Shown: piece by piece, positions 1 to 8,374 of the stretch
How the letters are laid out: the number at the start of each line of letters is the position of its first letter
Numbering within the stretch: the stretch's first letter is position 1
Source: Geodermatophilus aquaeductus
GTDB taxonomy: Bacteria; Actinomycetota; Actinomycetes; Mycobacteriales; Geodermatophilaceae
Direction of reading: 5' to 3'
Length of the DNA: 64,000 nt
Assembly (NCBI RefSeq): GCF_900182545.1
Contig: NZ_FXTJ01000008.1
Span: 180,668-244,667, forward strand
Notes under the pieces: model-generated
Database searches by the model: none
The model's input: the letters and a program-made list of their open reading frames with translations, nothing else
What the model was told of the DNA's origin: nothing
Program-made: the position numbers and the translations under genes

Positions 1-104
1 CGCTCGGCCCGGCGCTGGTCTTCGGCTACCGCGCCGGCCGCACCGCCGCGGCGACCGCCACCGCCGCCACCCCGGGTCCGGCACGCACGGGGGCCCTCGC
101 GTGA
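1..104 (+). CDS. C-terminus of an FAD-dependent oxidoreductase (partial)
   Basis: Only the last 33 codons are in the window, in the frame that ends with TGA at 102-104. They read LGPALVFGYRAGRTAA and then an Ala/Thr-rich tail. The pattern G-P-A-L-x-F-G-Y-x-A-G-R is what closes the FAD-binding domain of the succinate dehydrogenase/fumarate reductase-like flavoproteins, which include 3-ketosteroid dehydrogenases. The stop overlaps the GTG start of the next gene, so it is probably the upstream member of the same operon. The family call rests on a short C-terminal stretch and is tentative; the substrate cannot be told. Confidence 0.5.
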   Translation, partial: LGPALVFGYRAGRTAAATATAATPGPARTGALA

Positions 105-1630
105 CCGTCGCGCCGTCGATCGGGGACTGGCTGGCCGCGGCCGCCGCCCGTGCCACGCCCGCCGCGGGCGCCCTGGTGGCCGGCGAGCCGGTGACCTGGC
201 GCGACCTCGACGCCCGCGCCGACCGCGCCGCCGCCGGGTTCCGGGCCCTCGGCCTGCGCCCCGGCGACCGGGTGTGCGTGCTCATGCGCAGCAGCGTCGC
301 CACGCTCGCCGTCTGGTTCGGCCTGGCCCGCGCCGGCCTGGTCGAGGTGCCGCTGAACCCGGCCAGCGGGCCGACCCTGCTGCGCTACCTGCTCGAGCAC
401 TCCGGCGCGCCGGTCGTCGTCTGCGACGCCGAGTTCACCGACGCCGTCCGCGCGGTCGCGCCCGGCACGGTCCGGACGCTGGTCGTGCACGGCGGCGGCG
501 GCGACGTCGACCTCGCCGACCTGCTCGCCACCGCACCCGAGCCGCTGCCGCCGGTCGACCCCGCCGCGCCGGCCGTCGTCCTCTACACCTCGGGGACCAC
601 CGGCCCGCCCAAGGGCGCGGTCCTCTCGCACCGGGCCAACGTCAACCTGACCCGGCACACCGTCGCGCTCATGGACTACACCGCCGCCGACCGGCTCTAC
701 AGCGTCTTCCCGCTGTTCCACTCCAACGCCCGCTACTGCAGCGTGATGACCGCCGCCGAGGCCGGCGCCGACCTCGTCCTCGACCGCACCTTCTCGGCCA
801 GCCGGTTCTGGGACACCTGCCGCGCCCACGGGATCACCGCGTTCAACTACCAGGGCGCGATGACGTCCATCCTGCACAAGCAGCCGCCCCGGGACGACGA
901 CGCCGACAACCCGGTGCGGGTGGGCTTCGGCGCCCCGTGCCCGCCGGAGGTCTTCGAGTCCTTCGAGCGGCGCTTCGGCGTGCGGCTCACCGAGATCTAC
1001 GGCAGCACCGAGGTGTCGATCGTCTGCGACATGCCACCCTCGGCCCGCCGCATCGGCACCGCGGGGCGCGAGTCGGTCAACTACACGGTCGCCGTCGTCG
1101 ACGAGAGGGACGAGCCGGTGCCGGCGGGGACACCGGGGGAGATCGTCGTCCGGCCCAAGCACGCCGGCTGGATGTTCGACGGCTACGCCGGCAACCCCGA
1201 GGCGACGGCGGCCAGCTGGCGGGGCCTGTGGTTCCACACCGGCGACCGCGGCGTGCTCGACGCCGACGGCTTCCTCACCTTCCTCGACCGGATGAAGGAC
1301 ACCATCCGCCGGCGCGGGGAGAACGTCTCCTCCTGGGAGGTCGAGCGGGTCGTCGCCGAGCACCCGTCGGTGGCGCACGTCGCCGCCTACGGCCTCCCCT
1401 CGGAGCTGTCGGAGGAGGACGTGGCGATCGCCGTCGTCCCGGCCGAGGGCGCCACCGTCGACCCCGCCGAGCTGGTGGAGCACTGCCGGCGCGGGCTCAC
1501 CTCCTTCGCCGTCCCGCGCTACGTGCGGGTCCTTGACGCCCTGCCGCTGACGCCCAGCCAGCGGGTGGAGAAGTACAAGCTGCGCGCCGACGGCGTCCCG
1601 CCCGGCACCTGGGACCGGGAGGCCCGCTGA
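101..1630 (+). CDS. ATP-dependent acyl-CoA synthetase (AMP-binding family, CaiC/FadD-like)
   Basis: This 509-residue enzyme should activate a carboxylic acid to its CoA thioester through an acyl-adenylate. The ATP-binding loop YTSGTTGPPKG lies at residues 162-172, the A5 motif YGSTE at 300-304, the A7 motif HTGDRG at 379-384 and the hinge region DRMKDTIRRRGENVS at about 396-410. The C-terminal Lys region reads SQRVEKYKLR, as in crotonobetaine/carnitine-CoA ligases, instead of the usual GK form. The GTG start overlaps the upstream stop (GTGA), and its own TGA overlaps the ATG of the enoyl-CoA hydratase gene, so the three genes are translationally coupled. The substrate is unknown; coupling to a hydratase points to beta-oxidation-like degradation. 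Confidence 0.9.
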   Translation: MTVAPSIGDWLAAAAARATPAAGALVAGEPVTWRDLDARADRAAAGFRALGLRPGDRVCVLMRSSVATLAVWFGLARAGLVEVPLNPASGPTLLRYLLEHSGAPVVVCDAEFTDAVRAVAPGTVRTLVVHGGGGDVDLADLLATAPEPLPPVDPAAPAVVLYTSGTTGPPKGAVLSHRANVNLTRHTVALMDYTAADRLYSVFPLFHSNARYCSVMTAAEAGADLVLDRTFSASRFWDTCRAHGITAFNYQGAMTSILHKQPPRDDDADNPVRVGFGAPCPPEVFESFERRFGVRLTEIYGSTEVSIVCDMPPSARRIGTAGRESVNYTVAVVDERDEPVPAGTPGEIVVRPKHAGWMFDGYAGNPEATAASWRGLWFHTGDRGVLDADGFLTFLDRMKDTIRRRGENVSSWEVERVVAEHPSVAHVAAYGLPSELSEEDVAIAVVPAEGATVDPAELVEHCRRGLTSFAVPRYVRVLDALPLTPSQRVEKYKLRADGVPPGTWDREAR

Positions 1631-2382
1631 TGGAGCGCTTCACCCGCACCGACCCCGAGCCCGGCGTCGCCGTCCTCACCATGAGCCGGCCGGAGAAGCT
1701 CAACGCGATGGACCAGACCTGGTTCCGCGAACTGGTCGAGGTCATGGGCACGATCGGCGTCGACGACGACGTGCGCGCGGTGGTGCTCACCGGCTCGGGC
1801 CGGGCCTTCTCCGCCGGCGGGGACATCGACATGTTCGCCGGGCTGGCCGGTGACGTGACCCGGGTCCGGCCGCACCTGAAGCTGGTCTACGACGCCTTCT
1901 CCGCGGTCGAGCGGTGCGCCGTCCCGGTGGTCGCCGCGGTGAACGGGCTGGCCTACGGCGGCGGGACCGAGCTGGCGCTGGCCTGCGACGTCGTCCTGGC
2001 CGCGGAGTCGGCGCGCTTCTCGTTCAAGGAGGCGACCGTCGGCCTGATGCCCGGCTACGGCATCGTGCGCGGGCCCGACGTCCTGGGCCGGCACTGGACC
2101 CGCTACCTCGCCCTCACCGGCCGGGTCGTCGACGCCGCGCGCGCCGAGCGGGCCGGGCTGGTGCAGGAGGTGCACCCCGACGAGGAGCTGCTGCCGGCCG
2201 CCGTCGCGCTCGCCGCCGAGATGGCCGCGCACTCGACGCTGGCCGTGCGGGTCGGCAAGGCCTTCGTCAACCGCGACGCCGTCGGCGGGTTCAACGAGTC
2301 GGTCGAGGCCATCGCGCTGCTGTTCGGCACCCCGGAGCACCGGGACGCCGTCACCGCCTTCCGGGCCGCTCGCGGCCGCTGA
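1630..2382 (+). CDS. Enoyl-CoA hydratase/isomerase family protein
   Basis: This 250-residue crotonase-fold protein probably hydrates or isomerises an enoyl-CoA made from the product of the ligase before it. The oxyanion-hole segments are visible: AFSAGGDIDMF near residue 60 and NGLAYGGGTELALACD near 105-120. They are followed by FSFKEATVGLMPGYG, which carries the usual acidic residue position. Length and spacing match the short enoyl-CoA hydratase family. Its ATG overlaps the ligase stop codon. Crotonase-fold enzymes vary widely in reaction, so the exact chemistry is not assigned. Confidence 0.9.
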   Translation: MERFTRTDPEPGVAVLTMSRPEKLNAMDQTWFRELVEVMGTIGVDDDVRAVVLTGSGRAFSAGGDIDMFAGLAGDVTRVRPHLKLVYDAFSAVERCAVPVVAAVNGLAYGGGTELALACDVVLAAESARFSFKEATVGLMPGYGIVRGPDVLGRHWTRYLALTGRVVDAARAERAGLVQEVHPDEELLPAAVALAAEMAAHSTLAVRVGKAFVNRDAVGGFNESVEAIALLFGTPEHRDAVTAFRAARGR

Positions 2383-2401
2383 TCCCACCCGAGGAGGAGA
2401 C

Positions 2402-2818
2402 ATGACCGAACCCGAGGGCCGCGCCGTCGTCGTGGCCTACCTGGACGCCGTCGGCCGGCTGGACCTGCAGGCCATCGAGGCGACCTTCGCCGACGACGTC
2501 GAGCTGGTCCTGCCCTACGCCCCGCCCGGCTTCCCGAAGGTGTCGCAGGGGCGCAGCGAGGCGATGAAGGTGTACCCGGAGGGCCTGATGGACCCGATGG
2601 GCTTCTCCGACTACCGGATCGACGCGCTGGCCGACCGGCCCGGCGAGTTCGTGGCCGAGTACACGAGCGACACCCGCGTGCTCACCACCGGCCGGCCCTA
2701 CCGCAACACCTACATCTCGCGGTTCAGCGTCCACGACGGCCGGATCACCCGGCTGGCCGAGTTCTTCGACCCGATCGTGCTCGTCACCGCCCTCGGCGGA
2801 GAGGTGCGCATGCCGTGA
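2402..2818 (+). CDS. NTF2-fold (SnoaL/ketosteroid-isomerase-like) protein
   Basis: This is a 138-residue single-domain protein with the NTF2/SnoaL pattern: an N-terminal helix (VVAYLDAVGRLDLQAIEATF), an acidic turn (ADDVELVLPY) and a C-terminal sheet ending HDGRITRLAEFFDPI. Such proteins act as small hydrolases, isomerases, cyclases or binding subunits. A strong ribosome-binding site (GAGGAGGAG) sits just before the ATG, 19 bases after the hydratase stop. It is the first of three NTF2-fold proteins in this catabolic region (also 4915-5511 and 8375-8785), so related steps on one substrate are plausible. No specific reaction can be assigned. Confidence 0.8.
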   Translation: MTEPEGRAVVVAYLDAVGRLDLQAIEATFADDVELVLPYAPPGFPKVSQGRSEAMKVYPEGLMDPMGFSDYRIDALADRPGEFVAEYTSDTRVLTTGRPYRNTYISRFSVHDGRITRLAEFFDPIVLVTALGGEVRMP

Positions 2819-2977
2819 GCCGGCTGGCGGGATGGTCGACCCGCCCGGCAGGTACGACCGGTCGCGGCCCCGCCGGCCCCTGAGCGGCGCGGCCGCCGCT
2901 ACGGTCGGTCCGACGTCGGAGCGGACGTGTTCCGGCGCGGCGTCGAGGCGGTGGGTGTGCCGGGACGGAGGGCAGCG

Positions 2978-4018
2978 ATGCGGATCGGGGTCGCCGTCAG
3001 CGGGGTCGACGAGGACGACCTGACCTTCGTGGCCGAGGCCGAGCGTCTCGGCGCGGACTCGGTGTGGGTGGCCGAGGCCTGGGGCCACGACGCGTTCACC
3101 CCGCTGGCCTTCCTCGCCGCCCGGACCAGCCGGATCCGGCTGGCCACCGGCATCGCCCAGCTCGGTGCGCGGACCCCGGCGCTGCTGGCGATGACGGCGA
3201 TGTCGATGCAGGCGCTGTCCGGCGGCCGGTTCCTGCTGGGGGTGGGCACCAGCGGCCCGCAGGTGATGGAGGGCTGGCACGGCGTCCGGTTCGGTGCCCC
3301 GCTGGCGATGACCCGGGAGACGATCGAGATCCTGCGCACCGTCACCGCCGGGGACCGGCTGGTCCACGAGGGGACGGTGTACCCGCTGCCGCTGCCCGAC
3401 AGCGCCGGCCGGGCGATCCGGTCGTCGGCCCCGCCGACCCCGGTGCCGGTCTACCTGGCCGCGATGGGGCCCAGGAACCTCGAGCTGACCGGCGAGCTGG
3501 CCGAGGGCTGGCTGGCGAACGCCTTCATGCCGGAGACCGCCGCGGCCTTCCTCGAGCCGCTGGCGGCCGGCGCCGCCCGCGCCGGCCGGACCGTCGCCGA
3601 CCTGGACGTCGTGGTGCCGGTCGGAGTGGAGTTCACCGACGACGAGGAGGACGCGGCCCGCCGGCACGCCCGCGGCTACGCCTTCACGATCGGCGCGATG
3701 GGCAACCGCACGCAGAACTTCTACAACGCCGCCTTCGCACGGCAGGGCTACGACGAGGACGTCCGCGCCGTCCAGGAGCTGTGGCTGTCCGGCCGGCGCG
3801 AGGAGGCCGCCGACCGGGTGCCGGTCGACCTGGGCCGGCGCACCAACCTGCTCGGCCCGCCGGAGGTGGTGCGGGAGCGGATCGCGCTGTACCGCGCCGC
3901 CGGGGTGAGCACCCTGCAGGCCAAGCTCACCGGCACCCTCGAGGAGCGGCTGGGCACTCTCGGCGCGCTGCTGGAGCTGTGCGCCGAGCCCGTCGGGCAC
4001 GGGACCGGCCGGCCGTGA
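2978..4018 (+). CDS. LLM-class F420-dependent-type oxidoreductase
   Basis: This 346-residue protein has the bacterial-luciferase-like fold. It begins MRIGVAVSG and contains DSVWVAEAWGHDAFTPL, TSRIRLATGI and LSGGRFLLGVGTSG, the usual landmarks of the F420-type LLM subgroup. The frame is open further upstream, but ATG 2978 is preferred because a GGAG sequence lies 7 bases before it and the protein starts directly on beta-strand 1. It probably oxidises or reduces a CoA ester or a cyclic intermediate of the local pathway. The cofactor (F420 or FMN) cannot be fixed by eye. The next gene overlaps its stop (GTGA at 4015-4018). Confidence 0.85.
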   Translation: MRIGVAVSGVDEDDLTFVAEAERLGADSVWVAEAWGHDAFTPLAFLAARTSRIRLATGIAQLGARTPALLAMTAMSMQALSGGRFLLGVGTSGPQVMEGWHGVRFGAPLAMTRETIEILRTVTAGDRLVHEGTVYPLPLPDSAGRAIRSSAPPTPVPVYLAAMGPRNLELTGELAEGWLANAFMPETAAAFLEPLAAGAARAGRTVADLDVVVPVGVEFTDDEEDAARRHARGYAFTIGAMGNRTQNFYNAAFARQGYDEDVRAVQELWLSGRREEAADRVPVDLGRRTNLLGPPEVVRERIALYRAAGVSTLQAKLTGTLEERLGTLGALLELCAEPVGHGTGRP

Positions 4019-4500
4019 GGTACGCCGACGGCCCCACGGTCGAGGTCGACGTCCACGTCGACGCACCTCCGGCGGTGGTGTGGCCACTGGTCAGCGACGT
4101 CACCACGCCGGTGCGGTTCTCCGAGGAGCTGCACGAGGTGCGCTGGATCGACGCGCGGCGCTTCGTCGGCCGCAGCTCCCATCCGGCGGCCGGGACGTGG
4201 GAGACGACGTGCACCGTCGTCGCCCGCGAGCCCGAACGGCTCTTCGAGTGGGTGGTCGGCGACCCGGCTCACCCGTCCGCCTCGTGGCGCTTCACCCTGA
4301 CGCCTGCCGGCCCCGGCACGCGGCTGCGGCAGTGGATGCGCATGGGCCCCGCGCCCTCGGGTCTGACGCCCGCCATCGAGGCGCACCCCGACAAGGAGGA
4401 GCGCATCGTCGCCCGCCGGCTGGCCGAGCACCGGGCGAACATGCAGCGCACCGTCGAGGGCATCAGGCAGCTGGCCGAGGAACGGGCCGCCGGAGCCTGA
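4015..4500 (+). CDS. SRPBCC (START/polyketide-cyclase-like) protein
   Basis: This 161-residue protein looks like a SRPBCC helix-grip lipid- or ligand-binding protein. It has the opening strand VEVDVHVDAPPAVVWPLVSD, the middle strands GTWETTCTVVAREPERLFEWVV and a long C-terminal helix LAEHRANMQRTVEGIRQLAEE. The GTG start overlaps the TGA of the LLM gene, so the two are coupled. The family binds hydrophobic substrates and sometimes catalyses cyclisation or dehydration; nothing in the sequence decides between these. It ends 13 bases before a strong hairpin. Confidence 0.75.
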   Translation: MRYADGPTVEVDVHVDAPPAVVWPLVSDVTTPVRFSEELHEVRWIDARRFVGRSSHPAAGTWETTCTVVAREPERLFEWVVGDPAHPSASWRFTLTPAGPGTRLRQWMRMGPAPSGLTPAIEAHPDKEERIVARRLAEHRANMQRTVEGIRQLAEERAAGA

Positions 4501-4513
4501 ACCGCCCCCGACG

Positions 4514-4560
4514 CGTGCACCTCCGCGGATGTGCCCGGTGCACATCCGCGGAGGTGCACG
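4514..4560. terminator. Bidirectional hairpin between convergent genes
   Basis: A perfect 21-bp inverted repeat (arms 4514-4534 and 4540-4560) with a 5-base loop fills the gap between the SRPBCC gene on the plus strand and the EthD gene on the minus strand. No T-run follows, as is usual in GC-rich actinobacteria. Its place between convergent stops supports a shared terminator. Confidence 0.8.
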
Positions 4561-4562
4561 GG

Positions 4563-4871
4563 TCAGACGACGGTCTCCAGGTCGACGGCGTACATCGTGG
4601 CGCCGGCCTGCGCGAAGTTCGCCATGTCCGCCGACGCCGCCTGACCCTCCGCGGAGCCGAGGTCGGCCAGGGCGGCCTCCTTCGACGGCCAGTCGAGGGC
4701 GGCGGTGACGAAGAACGGCGGCTGCGACCCGTCGAGGGTCTCGGCCACGCCCCAGGTGTACGCGGACACGCCGGGTAGGTTCTTGGCCAGCGGTGCGTGC
4801 GTGGTGCGGTAGTACTCGAGGAAGGCCTTCGGGTCCTCGGGGTGGTGGTAGTTCACGACGACTCGGTACAC
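4563..4871 (-). CDS. EthD-family protein
   Basis: This 102-residue dimeric alpha+beta barrel protein has the EthD signature: YRVVVNYHHPEDPKAFLEYY followed by THAPLAKNLPGV. EthD proteins accompany P450 or ring-cleavage systems, for example in fuel-ether degradation, and a few related members are decarboxylases or dehydratases. The GTG start is preceded by GGAGGA. It is the last gene of a minus-strand run that starts near 8785. The role in this pathway is not known. Confidence 0.8.
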   Translation of the reverse strand: MYRVVVNYHHPEDPKAFLEYYRTTHAPLAKNLPGVSAYTWGVAETLDGSQPPFFVTAALDWPSKEAALADLGSAEGQAASADMANFAQAGATMYAVDLETVV

Positions 4872-4914
4872 GGGTCCTCCGTCTCCTCCTCCGGGGCCTC
4901 GGCGCCCCGGTAGC

Positions 4915-5511
4915 TCAGCTCCGGTACGTCTCCCAGGTGGGGGAGCTCTCCGGGTAGTCCGCGGCCTCCGGCGCGGTCCGCGGCCAGCGGATCCGCTCGA
5001 CCGAGCCGAAGCTCCCGGCCAACTGGTCGGCCGGGACGGCGTACATGAAGGTGATCGAGCGGCGGGCGAACAGCCACCGGCCGCCCTGGCAGCGGTAGTC
5101 GTCCTCGTAGCGGTAGGAGGCGAGCACCAGCGTGCTGCGGGTGGCCAGCTCGGCGTGCCCGTGCGACCAGCCCGACGCCGTCCCGTCGCCGTGCAGGCGC
5201 ACCACGCCGGGGTGCGGGGTGTGCAGCATCGTCCGGTAGGTCGTGAAGGACTCGACGTAGGCGGCGCGGATCTCGTCCGGCCCGGTGGCGGCCACGCCGC
5301 GCCGCTCGAAGACGCCGTCGCCGGTGTACATCGCCACGACGGCGTCGAGGTCGTGGTCGTCGACGGCGCGGGCGTAGAGCACGCCGAGGTCGGCGATCGC
5401 CTGCCGGTCGGCCTGGGCGCGCACGGCGGCGGCGAGCGCGGGGAGGTCCCCCGCGGGCAGCGGGTGGACCGTGGTGAGGTCCGCGGTCACCGCCGGCAGG
5501 TCGAGCGTCAT
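4915..5511 (-). CDS. NTF2-fold (SnoaL_4-like) protein
   Basis: This is a 198-residue NTF2-fold protein with a 35-residue N-terminal extension. The domain runs from about residue 38 (IADLGVLYARAVDDHDLDAV) through YTGDGVFERRG to the final strand GGRWLFARRSITFMY. The start is set by an ATGA overlap with the stop of the thioesterase gene (5508-5511). It resembles the small subunit-like or dehydratase-like proteins found in aromatic and steroid catabolic clusters. The active site is not assigned. A second of three NTF2 proteins in the region. Confidence 0.75.
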   Translation of the reverse strand: MTLDLPAVTADLTTVHPLPAGDLPALAAAVRAQADRQAIADLGVLYARAVDDHDLDAVVAMYTGDGVFERRGVAATGPDEIRAAYVESFTTYRTMLHTPHPGVVRLHGDGTASGWSHGHAELATRSTLVLASYRYEDDYRCQGGRWLFARRSITFMYAVPADQLAGSFGSVERIRWPRTAPEAADYPESSPTWETYRS

Positions 5512-5930
5512 GCCGGCACCTCGGCGGGCGTGGGCAGCGTGCGCAGGACCGCCATCAGCCGCTCGGGGATCGCCGCCTTGCCGCCCTCGGGCGTGCGGCA
5601 CACGAAGGTCATCGCGCCGTGGGTGACCACCGAGCCGTCGCGGACGAAGTCGAAGCCGAGCGTGTACGACGACGTCCCGACCCGGTCGAGGGTGATCTCG
5701 ATGGTCAGCTCGTCGAAGACCCGCACCATCTGCCGGTAGGTGCACTCCGAGTGCACGCCGACGGTGAGGATGCCGAGGTCCTCGACGAGCTCGCCGCTGC
5801 GCAGGCCGTGGGAGTGCAGCCACAGCGTCTGGGCGCGTTCCATCCACGGGTAGTAGATGGCGAAGTAGGCGATGCCGACGACGTCGCAGTCGCCGTAGGC
5901 CAACTGGAAGCGGAGGGGTGCGTGGGTCAC
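5508..5930 (-). CDS. Hotdog-fold acyl-CoA thioesterase (4-hydroxybenzoyl-CoA thioesterase-like)
   Basis: This 140-residue hotdog protein should hydrolyse an acyl- or aryl-CoA. The active-site loop YGDCDVVGIAYFAIYYPWME (from about residue 12) matches the Y-x-D-x-D-x-x-G-x-x-Y pattern of the 4-hydroxybenzoyl-CoA thioesterase group. The stop overlaps the start of the NTF2 gene, and its start overlaps the end of the MaoC gene at 5927-5930. It could release a free acid or recycle CoA in the pathway. Confidence 0.85.
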   Translation of the reverse strand: MTHAPLRFQLAYGDCDVVGIAYFAIYYPWMERAQTLWLHSHGLRSGELVEDLGILTVGVHSECTYRQMVRVFDELTIEITLDRVGTSSYTLGFDFVRDGSVVTHGAMTFVCRTPEGGKAAIPERLMAVLRTLPTPAEVPA

Positions 5931-6343
5931 GCGAGCACCACCGTCGCGGTGCCGGAGACGACCGCGTCCCCGTCGACCACCTCGAGGACGACGTCGCAGT
6001 CGGCCAACCGCGCGCCGTCCTCCTCGCGCAGCCCGCTCACCGTGCCCCGCACCCGCAGGTGCTGCCCGGCGAGCACCGTGCCCAGGAAGCGCACCCGCAG
6101 CCGGCGCAGCGACTCCGGCCCACCCGCCCAGGCGGTGACGGCGTTCATGACGTAGCCCATGTTCAGCGGGCCCTGGTTGACCGGCCGGTCGCCCATGCCC
6201 AGCGCCTGCAGGGTGGCGACGTCCCAGTGGATCGGCGTCGGGTCGGACAGCAGCGCCGCCATCGTCTTCATCTTCTCGGCGCTCACCGAGGGGACGTCGT
6301 AGGCGGGGAGCTGGGTGCCGACCTCGACCGTGGAGGTGCTCAC
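5927..6343 (-). CDS. MaoC-like hydratase subunit (C-terminal hotdog type)
   Basis: This 138-residue protein has the R-hydratase core DPTPIHWDVATLQALG with the catalytic Asp and His, followed by RPVNQGPLNMGYVMNAV. It is too short to form the usual double hotdog alone and is directly next to a second single-hotdog protein (6340-6795). The two probably form a heteromeric enoyl-CoA hydratase, as in HadAB or steroid side-chain hydratases. The GTG start at 6343 is chosen because it overlaps the previous stop (GTGA). Confidence 0.8.
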   Translation of the reverse strand: MSTSTVEVGTQLPAYDVPSVSAEKMKTMAALLSDPTPIHWDVATLQALGMGDRPVNQGPLNMGYVMNAVTAWAGGPESLRRLRVRFLGTVLAGQHLRVRGTVSGLREEDGARLADCDVVLEVVDGDAVVSGTATVVLA

Positions 6344-6795
6344 GCGTCCCTCCGGGGGAAGACGATGGAGTTCCAGCAGCGGGCCACGTGGGTCCCGCCG
6401 TCGTGCAGGTCCATGGCGTAGCCGACGACGTCGAACACGCCGGTGCGCCGGCCGACCTTGCGCTCGGCGGACTCGATCCCGCCGCTCACCCGGTAGGTGG
6501 CGCCGATCCGCAGCGGCCGGTGCAGCGTCGTCTCGTGCTCGCCGAAGACCGGCCCGTCGGCGGCCGTCGCCCCGAACCAGGCGAACAGCTCGTCCCAGGT
6601 GGTGCCCATGGCGCCGGTGGCGGCCATCCAGGCGAACAGCGGGTGCGCGGTCCGCTCGCCGTCGTCGAGCAGCGACGGCGGCTCGGCGAGCACGGTGTCG
6701 GCGAGCAGCCAGGCGCGCCACGGGGAGACGGTGTACTCCCCGCCGGGGAACCGGCGGCCGACGACGGTCTGCAGGTCGGCCTCCGCGAAGGCCAC
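6340..6795 (-). CDS. MaoC N-terminal-domain (FAS1-like dehydratase) subunit
   Basis: This 151-residue protein matches the N-terminal, non-catalytic hotdog half of double-hotdog hydratases. It has VVGRRFPGGEYTVSP at the start, ATGAMGTTWDELFAWFG in the middle, and HETTLHRPLRIGATYRVSG near the end. It begins with GTG directly after the TGA of the ligase gene, with no gap, and its stop overlaps the catalytic MaoC subunit. The pair most likely works as one hydratase on a bulky enoyl-CoA. Confidence 0.78.
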   Translation of the reverse strand: MAFAEADLQTVVGRRFPGGEYTVSPWRAWLLADTVLAEPPSLLDDGERTAHPLFAWMAATGAMGTTWDELFAWFGATAADGPVFGEHETTLHRPLRIGATYRVSGGIESAERKVGRRTGVFDVVGYAMDLHDGGTHVARCWNSIVFPRRDA

Positions 6796-8349
6796 TCAGA
6801 CCCCCCGGTCGCGGTCGGCCCAGTGGGGCTGCCGCAGCTCGCGCTTGAGGATCTTGCCGGTGGGCGCCTTGGGCAGCTGGGCGACGAAGTCGACCGAGCG
6901 CGGCTTCTGGTAGCTCGCCAGGTGCTTCTTCGCCTCGTCGATGATGTCCTGCTCGGTCGCCTCGGTGCCGGGCTTGAGCACGACGACCGCCTTCACCGAC
7001 TCGCCCCACTCCTCGTCCGGAACGCCGAAGACGGCGCACTCCAGGACGGCGGGGTGCTGGTTGATGGCCTCCTCGACCTGCACCGAGTAGATGTTCTCGC
7101 CGCCGGAGATGATCATGTCCTTGGCCCGGTCGACGATGAAGACGTAGCGGTCCTCGTCCCAGGTGGCCATGTCGCCGGTCCACATCCAGCCGTCGCGGAT
7201 GGTCTGGGCGGTGAGCTCGGGCTGGTTGAGGTAGCCGATCATGTTCTGCTCGCCGCGGACGACGATCTGCCCGGCGGTGCGGCCGTCCTGCGGCACGTCG
7301 CGGCCGTACTCGTCGACCACCCGGATCTGCGCGGTGAAGCCCTCCCGGCCGCAGGAGCGCAGCCGCTCGGGGTGGTCGCCGGCGACCGCGCGGATGTGGT
7401 CCTCCTGAGACAGGAAGGTCATGCCGGCACCCTCGGTCTGGCCGTACCCCTGGATCATCGTGCAGGGGAACGCGTCCATCGCCGCGCGCACGACGGAGGA
7501 GGGCATCGGCCCGCCGCCGTACTGGAAGTTGCGCAGGCTCGAGAGGTCGTAGCCCGCGAAGCCCGGCACGGCCATCATCCAGTTGATCATCGTGGTGATG
7601 CCGAGGAAGGCCGAGACCCGCTCCTCCTGGATGATCTCCAGCGCCTGCTGGGCCTCGAAGTTCACCAGCACCAGCGGGCAGCCGTGCCGGTTGTAGTTCA
7701 TCGCCAGCACCGTGGGGATGTGGTACAGCTGCCCGGTCAGCATGTAGACGTCGCTGGGCACGATCCGCTCGGCCACCGTCTGCGCCAGCATCATCGCCCC
7801 CGTGCTGCGGTGGGTGTGCAGCGCACCCTTGCTCTTCCCGGTGGTGCCGCCGGTGTAGAGGATGAAGAACGGGTCGTCGTCGAGGGCCTGCGTGGTCCAC
7901 ACCGGCTCGTCGTCACTGGCGGCCTCGACCATCCGCACGAACGAGCCGTCGCTCTTCTCGCCGAACTGCAGCCAGTTCGGCACGTCGACGTCGCGCTGCA
8001 GCTGCTCGACGGTCTCGGCCCACTCGTCGGCGCTGATGACCGCCCTGGGGGCGGCGTCGCGGACGATGGTGGACAGCTCCTGGCCGGCCAGCCGCCAGTT
8101 CAGCGGCTGCAGCACCAGCCCGGCCCGGCCGGCGGCGTAGTAGAGCGCCATGTACTCCGCGCAGTTGCGCGACAGGACGGCGAAGCGGTCGCCCTTCTCC
8201 AGGCCGAGGCCGCGCAGGCCGTTGGCCGCCCGCCGCACCAGGGAGTCGAACTCCGCGTAGGTCATCCGGCGGCTGTTGGGGACGTCGATGATCGCTTCGG
8301 CGCGCGGGGTCAGCGCGGCCCACTTGGCGGGGACGAGGCCCTGGTTCAC
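6796..8349 (-). CDS. Acyl-CoA synthetase (AMP-binding family)
   Basis: This second CoA ligase of the region has 517 residues. It carries ILYTGGTTGKSKGALHTH (ATP loop, Gly for the first Ser), GYGQTEGAG, WMWTGDMATWDEDRYVFIVDRAKDMIISGGENI, and a canonical catalytic-lysine motif APTGKILKRELR near the C-terminus. This differs from the first ligase (101-1630), so the two probably act on different acids. It lies between an NTF2 gene and the paired MaoC hydratase in one minus-strand run. Confidence 0.9.
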   Translation of the reverse strand: MNQGLVPAKWAALTPRAEAIIDVPNSRRMTYAEFDSLVRRAANGLRGLGLEKGDRFAVLSRNCAEYMALYYAAGRAGLVLQPLNWRLAGQELSTIVRDAAPRAVISADEWAETVEQLQRDVDVPNWLQFGEKSDGSFVRMVEAASDDEPVWTTQALDDDPFFILYTGGTTGKSKGALHTHRSTGAMMLAQTVAERIVPSDVYMLTGQLYHIPTVLAMNYNRHGCPLVLVNFEAQQALEIIQEERVSAFLGITTMINWMMAVPGFAGYDLSSLRNFQYGGGPMPSSVVRAAMDAFPCTMIQGYGQTEGAGMTFLSQEDHIRAVAGDHPERLRSCGREGFTAQIRVVDEYGRDVPQDGRTAGQIVVRGEQNMIGYLNQPELTAQTIRDGWMWTGDMATWDEDRYVFIVDRAKDMIISGGENIYSVQVEEAINQHPAVLECAVFGVPDEEWGESVKAVVVLKPGTEATEQDIIDEAKKHLASYQKPRSVDFVAQLPKAPTGKILKRELRQPHWADRDRGV

Positions 8350-8374
8350 GACGGTGCTCCTCTGCCGGCGCGGC

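Noticed and set aside
26..1483. Long minus-strand frame opposite the first acyl-CoA ligase
   Set aside because: It has low-complexity Gly/Arg/Val-rich sequence and no motifs; it is antisense to an obvious ligase gene.
4904..4935. tRNA-like string GCCCCGGTAGCTCAGCT
   Set aside because: It resembles a tRNA 5' end, but it lies at the coding end of an NTF2 gene, and no anticodon arm, T-loop GTTCGA or acceptor complement follows.
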